IMG/VR virus record: IMGVR_UViG_3300029922_000300
Location: 1-23,858 of that record
Strand: one strand, 5' to 3'
Length of the DNA stretch: 23,858 nucleotides
Source of the DNA: a virus
The notes under the pieces are model-generated. The model had not been told where the DNA came from and ran no database searches. It saw only the letters and a list, made by a program, of their open reading frames with translations. Made by a program: the position numbers and the translations under genes. Below are positions 1-6,293 of this stretch, in pieces (position 1 is the first letter of the stretch; each line of letters opens with the position of its first letter).

Positions 1-627
1 GCCCGATGTGGCTCCGTTCGCTGCCGCGCTAATTCTTCCGTCAGGTTGGACCGTAATTGTTGGGTTGGTGTATGTCCCTGCTGTAACCCCCGTCGGAGTG
101 ATCGTTGTCGCTTGTACCCCTACTCCCGGCCCAGCAGTGACCGGCCCAGTAAGCTGAGTAATCCCAGAACCGCCACCGCCACTGCCTAGAGGAGGGGCAA
201 GCAAGGAAAGCTGCGAACTTAGGTCCAACGCCATTCCTGAAACAGTAAAGATTCCAGAGAAGCATCGTTGCGGGGGAATCGTACCTCCGTTGGGAAATGG
301 CCTCTGAGAACACACGTTGAAGTTGTATTGCGTACCCGATGGATTCGGCGATGCGGGAGCTGTAAACGCCGTGTTGGGCATAACTGAAGCCGTCATCACG
401 CCGTATGCGCTGCAATTTCCTGACACCGGAGGATCGTTGAACGGAATCGAACCAACATAGACAAGAGACGTAGAAATGTCCTGTCCAGTCGAAGAAACCA
501 AAGAGATCGTGTACGAGCAGTTCTGATACAGAGAACTGTCCGCAGCACTGCGAATCGTTGCCGTAACAACGGTATTCTGCGCGAATGAGGATGTTGCCAG
601 AAATGCCAGTAACAAAAGTCTCTTCAT
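1..627 (-). CDS. Tail fibre or tail appendage protein, N-terminal part (cut by window edge)
   Basis: The frame is open from ATG at 627 to the left edge (209 codons) and has no stop in the window. The N-terminus (MKRLLLLAFLATSSFAQN) looks like a Sec signal peptide: two basic residues, a hydrophobic core, and SFA before a likely cleavage point. After a beta-rich region with paired cysteines comes a Gly-rich hinge (GSGGGGSG, about residue 153) followed by ITQLTGPVTAGPG. That phrase style is common at the start of repetitive phage fibre shafts and collagen-like tail proteins. The start overlaps the stop of the upstream gene as ATGA, so it is probably translated by coupling at the end of the tail operon. 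Seen: open frame, signal-like N-terminus, hinge. Inferred: receptor-binding appendage. An alternative is a secreted or host-derived beta-rich protein. Confidence 0.72.
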   Translation of the reverse strand, partial: MKRLLLLAFLATSSFAQNTVVTATIRSAADSSLYQNCSYTISLVSSTGQDISTSLVYVGSIPFNDPPVSGNCSAYGVMTASVMPNTAFTAPASPNPSGTQYNFNVCSQRPFPNGGTIPPQRCFSGIFTVSGMALDLSSQLSLLAPPLGSGGGGSGITQLTGPVTAGPGVGVQATTITPTGVTAGTYTNPTITVQPDGRISAAANGATSG

Positions 628-2855
628 TGGTTTGCCCCTTGCATCTTGTCTACTACTTGTTGATATGATAGCGGTTGTTTTGCTGTTGCTGCAATTCCAA
701 GTAAAGCTCCGGCAGCGGGAGGAATCTTTATTCCTCTAGTCTGAGCCTGTTTTGCCAGTTCAGTAAAACCGCGTCTTTGATCCTCTGGCAACCGCATCAC
801 CTGCTGAACGTCTTCAGGAGTAAGATTCGATAGAGCATTTACGACGCTAGGGTGAGCAAGAACTCCAGCGTATAAATCCTTCCCTTTTGAGTACCCAAGA
901 CGACCAGCTACGTCTATTCCAATCTCTGCTGGATTCCCAGCTAAAACTCCGCGTAATCCATCAAGAACAGCGATGAATGTAGCGACGTGACCAGACGTTC
1001 CCTTGATTTTGTCTGCATTGTCGAGAACCTTGTCTGCCTTCATCTGCATTACCGATTCGGGGGTTAGAACTTTCTTGTTCGGCTTTACCGTTTTCGCTTT
1101 CAATTCCTGTTTAGCATTAGGCAACGGCTTCATTTCAGGTGCGTTCGGTTCCGCTCCAGCTTTCACGCGAGCGGGATGCTGGGGAATCTTTGGCGCAGCG
1201 AGAGATTCGGAGGTTCTTCCTAGTTGACGGTATCGGTCTAAAATAGCTGGATTGGAACCTTTAGACCGATACTTCGCTGCCTGTTGAAGAAGAACATCTC
1301 CATATTTTCCATTCAACTGAGCCTCAAGATCGGCGGGTACTTGTGCATGGACTACACGAGCCAATGGAGACCCTCCAGCCGTACTCATGCTGCTTAGGTC
1401 GTCGAAATCTTTTTTGTACTGCGACCAATCATTCTTCAGGCCGGAATACTCTCCCCCTAAACCTCGGCTTGTAGCAGCCTCCTTCAACTGAGTATCAAGA
1501 GCACCGTGAACCTCTTGCAATGCTTTCCATACGTTCCCCGGAAGATTGCTCCCATACATCTTGTCACCGATATTTGTAAAGTGGGTTCTAGCCTCTTGCC
1601 AAGAAAGATTCTGTGGCATAGGTTTTACACCTGTTGCCGTATCAGCAAGCGGACCAGTTTCAATACGCCCCATCAGGTCGTTGAACATCTTTAGATCGTC
1701 TGGAGAGCCGACCAGATACTTAGAACGAGCATCTTCGATAGCATCAGCAATGGGCTTCTGCTTCACCGGACGCATATCTATACCCTTATCGGTAATAGAC
1801 GGCTTCTCCATCTTTGAACGCAGTCCATTCCATCGCGCGTCTAATGATGTGCGAGCCGCGTCTCTAGTCTTCTGCAAGTTTTCTAATCCGAGACGAGCAT
1901 ATTCTTTCTGCGCTCGGTTGATTACCTGCTTCTTCGCTTCTACTCCTTGTGCCGTCCGTTCTGCCTGACGAACTGCGTGTTCTTTCTCGGCCCAAGCGGT
2001 TCTATCGGAAGCAAGTTTTTTGGCATTCTCATCAACTTTAGCTTTGTGTTGAGCAATCCTAGCAGCATTCTGGTCTTCAACAGTTTTTTTTCTAGATTCG
2101 TAAGCCTCTCTCCTCTGTTGATTCAAAGAGGAAACTCTTTCTTTGTTGGAAGCTGTTTTCTTTGTCGCCGCCGCCTCTTCTGCGGCATTCTCTGAAGCAG
2201 TTTTAGACACAAACTTGCCTACATCTGCCGGAGTAGTTCCCGTCTTTGAAGCCAGCTTTTTCAGGGTATAGTCTTTCAACTCTAGACCACGATTAAATAC
2301 TCGGCTTACAGTTTCTCCAGCAATAGCACCGGGAACCATTTCCCCAAACTGAGAAGCATAAGATCCAACGGGGTCGTGTCCAAACTGGCTAATCTGCCTT
2401 GAACCTTGTTCCGCTATCTGCTCGGCAGTAAGAGGAGTCACGGGGTCAATTATGTGTCTAATTCCTCTAAGGGCATCTCCAGCACCGGCCCCAAACTCAT
2501 TTAGCAAGTGCTTAGGTTTTACGGCTCCTGAAATACTAGAAGGAGATTCGTGCATAGTTCCAAGTGCAAAATTGTCCTTGTATCTTTGCAAAAACGGCTC
2601 AGACTTCGCGGCATAGGAAAAATCTTTAGTAAACCTGTCCTTATCGCCCTGTTCAATCCTGAAACCAGAATGAGTTCTCCCCATAACCTGAGAATACGGA
2701 ACATCCTCTACCCCATTCGGACCCCTCATCTTGTAGGTTCCTTGATTGTTGGGAGTAGTAGTATTACCAGATGCTCCGGTATCGGGAGCGTCGAGAGTGT
2801 ACCCCGGTGGTAGTTTGGGAGAAGTATCTATACTGTATCCCTTTGGAAGTGGCAT
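624..2855 (-). CDS. Large putative internal virion / DNA-ejection protein
   Basis: This is a 743-residue protein. The first 20 residues carry two copies of a PxGYxxD phrase (LPKGYSID, LPPGYTLD), a phrase I recall from the N-termini of large podoviral structural proteins. A long charged stretch rich in Ala, Lys, Glu and Gln (about residues 215-345) should form extended alpha-helix or coiled coil. The last quarter is helical and Ala/Gly-rich, with a short hydrophobic patch (GALLGIAATA) near the C-terminus. No catalytic motif is visible, and in particular no lysozyme or transglycosylase motif. The gene follows the putative ejection genes and overlaps the previous stop by one base (TAATG). Size, helical content and place between nozzle and fibre genes suggest an injected core protein like T7 gp15/gp16. 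This is inference from context. Confidence 0.6.
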   Translation of the reverse strand: MPLPKGYSIDTSPKLPPGYTLDAPDTGASGNTTTPNNQGTYKMRGPNGVEDVPYSQVMGRTHSGFRIEQGDKDRFTKDFSYAAKSEPFLQRYKDNFALGTMHESPSSISGAVKPKHLLNEFGAGAGDALRGIRHIIDPVTPLTAEQIAEQGSRQISQFGHDPVGSYASQFGEMVPGAIAGETVSRVFNRGLELKDYTLKKLASKTGTTPADVGKFVSKTASENAAEEAAATKKTASNKERVSSLNQQRREAYESRKKTVEDQNAARIAQHKAKVDENAKKLASDRTAWAEKEHAVRQAERTAQGVEAKKQVINRAQKEYARLGLENLQKTRDAARTSLDARWNGLRSKMEKPSITDKGIDMRPVKQKPIADAIEDARSKYLVGSPDDLKMFNDLMGRIETGPLADTATGVKPMPQNLSWQEARTHFTNIGDKMYGSNLPGNVWKALQEVHGALDTQLKEAATSRGLGGEYSGLKNDWSQYKKDFDDLSSMSTAGGSPLARVVHAQVPADLEAQLNGKYGDVLLQQAAKYRSKGSNPAILDRYRQLGRTSESLAAPKIPQHPARVKAGAEPNAPEMKPLPNAKQELKAKTVKPNKKVLTPESVMQMKADKVLDNADKIKGTSGHVATFIAVLDGLRGVLAGNPAEIGIDVAGRLGYSKGKDLYAGVLAHPSVVNALSNLTPEDVQQVMRLPEDQRRGFTELAKQAQTRGIKIPPAAGALLGIAATAKQPLSYQQVVDKMQGANQ

Positions 2856-4168
2856 TACTGCACCTTCTTCCCAGTGCTCAAGTCAAACCAAGTATTGCCA
2901 CCATCATCCGATCCAATCTTGTGACCACCCGGACCAGTAGCGGTTTGCTTGTATGTCTTACCGCTACCTTGCGCTGCACCAAGAGCAGCCGCACCTGATC
3001 CGGTAGGAATAGCTCCAACCCCTCTGCTTCCCACTGTCTTCAAAGCCTTATCGAGTTGATCTAATCCGGCTGCTATAGCTTGTGGGTTAGTGGCATTTCT
3101 TCCAGCCATATTGTAGATAGCCTCAGAGGCATACTGCGACCTACCGCCAAACACGGCCATTGCGTGATCCGACAATGTGGTAGCAGCAGACCGGAATCTC
3201 TGGGCGTCTGGGTCAGTTGAACCAATCCACTGATTGAAATCGTTGAAACGTCCGCTTATAGGTCCAAACAAGTTGGCACGAGAGGCAAGAATTTTCTTCA
3301 TATCCCCAAGTTGCTCGTGCGCACTCAAAGCAAAGTCCCCACGCTGACGCTCAGAAGCGGTTGGCATCTGCATACGATAATCTATGCTTCCCGGTGCTGT
3401 AAGACCACGTCTAGCGGCATCTCCCGCGCTCGTATACACCTCTCTGGTGGGATCGTTGGGGTCTACAGGGGTAACAATCCTGCTCTGGGCAAGCGCAGAA
3501 TATCCCGCCACCTTAGGGTCTGTGGTCTTGGTCTTTATGAGATCGGCGTATGCTTTCTCGAAAGCCGTATCATCTGGAGAAAGAGGAGTACCCATTGCTT
3601 TTCTTTCTCGAATGTCTAAAAATCTTTGATCTGGAGTTTTAGCCTTGTCAACTCCGGCCTCATAAGCGGTTGCCCCCGGTGGTATCGATTCAGGGTTAGC
3701 GGCGTCGAAATACTGAATTGATCCATCCGGCATCTTGTATGGCTTTAGGGCTATCTTTGGCCTAGACATTGATACAGCCTGAGCAGGTGACATCCCGCTA
3801 GAAATAAGACGAAATGCTTCCATTACTTCAGGATTTGCCGTCTTTTCTGTCCAACCAGAACGACTCAACTGTTCTGCAACTGTTGGATAAGATGCAACGA
3901 TAGTGTCTTCTTTGAAACCTTCTGGAGTCTGGTAACGCTGCTTCTGCGCTCCCGTTGCATCAACGTAAGGCTCACCAATCTTGATCCACTGCTTCTTTTC
4001 TGTATCGAGCTTCTGCTGATTCGTCTTCTGCAAAAGATCGTTGTACCGCTGTTTCTGCTCTGCCTCTATCTGAGCACGACGCTGCTCTACCTCCTGCTGA
4101 CGTTGCGCTTGGTAAGCAGGCTGCATGTTCCCTACAGCGGTAAGTCCGGCTCCAAAATCGAAAGCCAT
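2855..4168 (-). CDS. Putative structural / DNA-ejection protein with N-terminal coiled coil
   Basis: The protein is 437 residues when started at ATG 4168 (MAFDFGAGLTAVGN). That start has an AAGGGGGG Shine-Dalgarno and overlaps the previous stop by one base (TAATG). An upstream in-frame start at 4207 would add 13 residues inside the previous gene and is less likely. Residues about 18-55 are Gln/Glu/Arg-rich and predicted coiled coil (QRQQEVEQRRAQIEAEQKQR). The C-terminus carries TGPGGHKIGSDDGGNTWFD, a small beta-hairpin-like tail. No enzyme motif is visible. Its position between two low-complexity proteins and the large 743-residue protein supports a role in the ejectosome or inner core. The function is inferred from context only. 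Confidence 0.6.
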   Translation of the reverse strand: MAFDFGAGLTAVGNMQPAYQAQRQQEVEQRRAQIEAEQKQRYNDLLQKTNQQKLDTEKKQWIKIGEPYVDATGAQKQRYQTPEGFKEDTIVASYPTVAEQLSRSGWTEKTANPEVMEAFRLISSGMSPAQAVSMSRPKIALKPYKMPDGSIQYFDAANPESIPPGATAYEAGVDKAKTPDQRFLDIRERKAMGTPLSPDDTAFEKAYADLIKTKTTDPKVAGYSALAQSRIVTPVDPNDPTREVYTSAGDAARRGLTAPGSIDYRMQMPTASERQRGDFALSAHEQLGDMKKILASRANLFGPISGRFNDFNQWIGSTDPDAQRFRSAATTLSDHAMAVFGGRSQYASEAIYNMAGRNATNPQAIAAGLDQLDKALKTVGSRGVGAIPTGSGAAALGAAQGSGKTYKQTATGPGGHKIGSDDGGNTWFDLSTGKKVQ

Positions 4169-4890
4169 TATTGCCCCCCTTGATTCGGATTGTAACCGTT
4201 TGCCCAAGGATTAGACGGATCGTAACCGTACTCAGTCAGAGGAACAACGCCGGGAGACTGCTGTTGCGGAAACTGGGGTACTCCGCCATTTCCCATCGTA
4301 AGTCCAGAACTAGACGGAGCCGCAGAATTGTCTAAGTTTATCTGAGAAGCATTGGCAACCGGCCCAGTTGAAGTCTGAGTGTATCCGGGATCAAGAGCAG
4401 CCGTAGTACCTCCACCCTGACCTTGTTGTAGTAGCTTCATCAGCGAACTTAGACCGCCCCCCAACGCGGAGAATGAAGATGCTGGATTAGATTGCCCACC
4501 CTCGCCCATCTTCAAAGCGTTCTGAGCCTGCTCCATCCCAGTAGACTGTTGCTGCTGAATGTAGGGGGCAATGGCCTGATTCTGTATCTGCTGTTGCGCA
4601 GAAGGAGAAGTCGCCAAACCTCTTTCAGCCGCATACGCCTGAGACTGATTGTTTACTCCCTGAGTTGTCCCAGCCGCCAAAGGTTTAGTAAATCCAGCCG
4701 CATACGCCTGCATTTTCTTGGGGTCTTCAGACAGTGATCGAACCATGTTTTGATACTTTTGGTTCTCGTAGCTGTTGTACAAACCAGAACCAGCGGACGC
4801 AATACCTGTACCAGCCTGTACCGCATTGGCGGCGGTCGGAGTTTTTAGAGCGGACATAATTGAAGACATTCCTGAAGATATTCCAGACAT
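4168..4890 (-). CDS. Ala/Gln/Ser-rich putative internal virion protein
   Basis: This 240-residue protein is low in complexity. The N-terminus is MSGISSGMSSIMSALKTP, followed by a small-residue stretch (NAVQAGTGIASAGSGLYNS, about 22-40) able to form a membrane-active helix. Then come a Gln/Ala-rich helical middle (AQQQIQNQAIAPYIQQQQ) and a Gly/Pro/Asn-rich C-terminus. Start ATG 4890 has AAGGAG seven bases upstream. The N-terminus resembles that of the next upstream gene (MSGISAG...), which suggests paralogy or a shared targeting segment. T7 gp14 and other podoviral ejection proteins have a similar make-up of Ala/Gly helices that enter the cell envelope. The role is inferred; no conserved catalytic site is seen. 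Confidence 0.6.
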   Translation of the reverse strand: MSGISSGMSSIMSALKTPTAANAVQAGTGIASAGSGLYNSYENQKYQNMVRSLSEDPKKMQAYAAGFTKPLAAGTTQGVNNQSQAYAAERGLATSPSAQQQIQNQAIAPYIQQQQSTGMEQAQNALKMGEGGQSNPASSFSALGGGLSSLMKLLQQGQGGGTTAALDPGYTQTSTGPVANASQINLDNSAAPSSSGLTMGNGGVPQFPQQQSPGVVPLTEYGYDPSNPWANGYNPNQGGQ

Positions 4891-4900
4891 TGATTACTCC

Positions 4901-5350
4901 TTATGATCCACCAGAAAAACTACTGCTAGAGGTTCCGGTGCTGTTTCCACCACCTTGCAATTTTGCTAGAATCTCTTGAATAGAAGCGTTTGATGCGTTG
5001 GTTGCGCCTGTCGTAGATTCGGTATTTGATGCACTGTTAGCGTTAGCTGTTCCTGTTGAACTGGTTGTCCCTGTAACCTTAGCTAGAAGATCGGCAAAGG
5101 AATCAGCCCCCGTACCCGTAAGAGAGCCACCTGTTTGTGCTTGGGCATTTGGACTAGCTGCTGCCAGAGCCTCTTTTTTCTGTGTAGCCGCAGTTTGAGC
5201 GGCAGTTTTTGCCGCAGCCGATTGAGACGCCGCATTAGCATCTCTTGTCTGTCCCGACTCGTAGGCATTCACCCCAAGAGACGCCCCAGTTCCAGCAGCG
5301 GCTATTGCTGATGAAATAATTGCTGCGGTTCCTGCCGATATTCCCGACAT
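4901..5350 (-). CDS. Small Ala/Ser/Thr/Gly-rich putative internal virion protein
   Basis: The protein is 149 residues from ATG 5350. An in-frame GTG at 5356 overlaps the upstream stop, but GGAG lies only one base from it, against seven bases from the ATG, so ATG is preferred. The N-terminus MSGISAGTAAIISSAIAAAGTGASLGVNAYESGQ contains a roughly 25-residue hydrophobic, small-residue helix. The rest is Ala/Gln-rich and then Ser/Thr/Asn/Gly-rich low complexity, ending in SSSFSGGS. The opening MSGIS-SG/AG phrase is shared with the downstream gene. I suggest a small membrane-active ejection or tail protein. Composition makes homology searches weak, so the function stays open. Confidence 0.6.
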   Translation of the reverse strand: MSGISAGTAAIISSAIAAAGTGASLGVNAYESGQTRDANAASQSAAAKTAAQTAATQKKEALAAASPNAQAQTGGSLTGTGADSFADLLAKVTGTTSSTGTANANSASNTESTTGATNASNASIQEILAKLQGGGNSTGTSSSSFSGGS

Positions 5351-5352
5351 AC

Positions 5353-5814
5353 TCACTCTCCCGTTATCGTCACGATGTCGTCATTGTTTGTCCGTGACAG
5401 TAAACTTTCTACTTCATCCGTAAATTGAGATTCTGCTTCCTCTACAGTTTTTGCAGATGAAGGAAAAATCATGGTCAACTCTATATCCGTTCTGGTAAAG
5501 TATACCGTTTTCCTGCCTGCCCCAGCGGGAATTACATTGTAACCCTCGATCAAAACTCCCGAATCACCGGAAAGCACATCGCATACTCCATTCAAAATTA
5601 TCAAAGTAGGACATTTGATAAGTACGCTTGTGAACAAGTTTCCAGCTGGAATCCTGACAGTTCGAGCATACATCCCAGCATGAAATACGTGTTCTGTTCG
5701 GAACTCGATTTGCTCATGCTTTCGTATCTCATCTTCAAGAAGTCGTATTTTATCAATAGTTTCCTCGCTAGTGGCGGGGATAGAATTTCCGATGATAGAC
5801 AGAGAATCGTTCAT
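5353..5814 (-). CDS. Cupin-like (beta-helix) phage protein
   Basis: This is a 153-residue protein. A short helix (residues about 18-36, SEETIDKIRLLEDEIRKHE) precedes a beta-rich part with the run FRTEHVFHAGMYARTVRIPAGN. That run resembles the 'H-F-x-G-x-Y-x-R-x-x-x-I-P-A-G' opening of small cupin-fold proteins encoded in phage tail modules. Continued strands (TSVLIKCPTLIILNGVCDVLSG, GYNVIPAGAGRKTVYFTRTDIELTMIF) fit a double-stranded beta-helix. A conserved metal-binding His cluster is not obvious. The start overlaps the acetyltransferase stop (ATGA), and the stop overlaps the next gene's GTG codon. Family resemblance is from memory of similar phage proteins; the role (structural or modifying) is unknown. 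Confidence 0.55.
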   Translation of the reverse strand: MNDSLSIIGNSIPATSEETIDKIRLLEDEIRKHEQIEFRTEHVFHAGMYARTVRIPAGNLFTSVLIKCPTLIILNGVCDVLSGDSGVLIEGYNVIPAGAGRKTVYFTRTDIELTMIFPSSAKTVEEAESQFTDEVESLLSRTNNDDIVTITGE

Positions 5815-6260
5815 GCAACGCTCCTGAGGTAGACGTTGTTGGTATGTCGGTAACGAGCAGAAAGAACCCGATCAAACATACTTCCATCTGGAGCACTATA
5901 AAGAAAAGCCTCACAAAAATTATCTTTTGCGTATCCCTCTATGGTTTTCAGTAGATTTCCGCCTATTCCGTTATTTCTTTTGACTCTGGAAATAAATATG
6001 CTCTCTGTTGCTGCGATCTTCTTTCCATAGTGCGGAAGAACATATATCAGAACCACAGCAAAACCAACAAGTGTCTTGTCGCTATACACTCCGAACGCCT
6101 GAAACCCTCCCGAACTCTCTAGCAACTCGTATAAATCTCTCTGAGGAGTTGGTTTACCCAACTCTGGAATCGAGCATTCTTCGGCATACTCGGCCAATAG
6201 CTCCTCAGCATTGGGAGCGTCGAGAATTTCCGAGTATCGAACTTTTCTTATATCAGTCAT
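5811..6260 (-). CDS. GNAT-family N-acetyltransferase
   Basis: The protein is 149 residues. It contains the GNAT core: strand beta-4 (ATESIFIS, about 84-91) followed by the acetyl-CoA pyrophosphate-binding loop R95-N-N-G98-I-G100-G and helix (NLLKTIEGYAKD). The earlier strand pair FQAFGVYSDKTLVGFAVVLIYV (about 53-74) matches beta-2/beta-3. The length is usual for a single GNAT domain. The enzyme would transfer an acetyl group from acetyl-CoA to an amine; the substrate cannot be told from sequence. The gene sits in the virion module between the nozzle gene and a cupin-like gene. Single GNAT genes occur in the tail regions of several podoviruses, with no settled role. Its Shine-Dalgarno is weak (AGAGA). 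Confidence 0.8.
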   Translation of the reverse strand: MTDIRKVRYSEILDAPNAEELLAEYAEECSIPELGKPTPQRDLYELLESSGGFQAFGVYSDKTLVGFAVVLIYVLPHYGKKIAATESIFISRVKRNNGIGGNLLKTIEGYAKDNFCEAFLYSAPDGSMFDRVLSARYRHTNNVYLRSVA

Positions 6261-6293
6261 GGCATCTCTGCTATTCTAGTCGATTATGATACA

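Noticed and set aside
41-415. 124-codon minus-strand frame inside the tail fibre gene
   Set aside because: It lies in another frame of the fibre gene, which has the signal-like start, the ATGA coupling and fibre-like sequence.
624-2855. Lytic transglycosylase or lysozyme domain in the large ejection-like protein
   Set aside because: I looked for catalytic Glu contexts typical of these enzymes and saw none.
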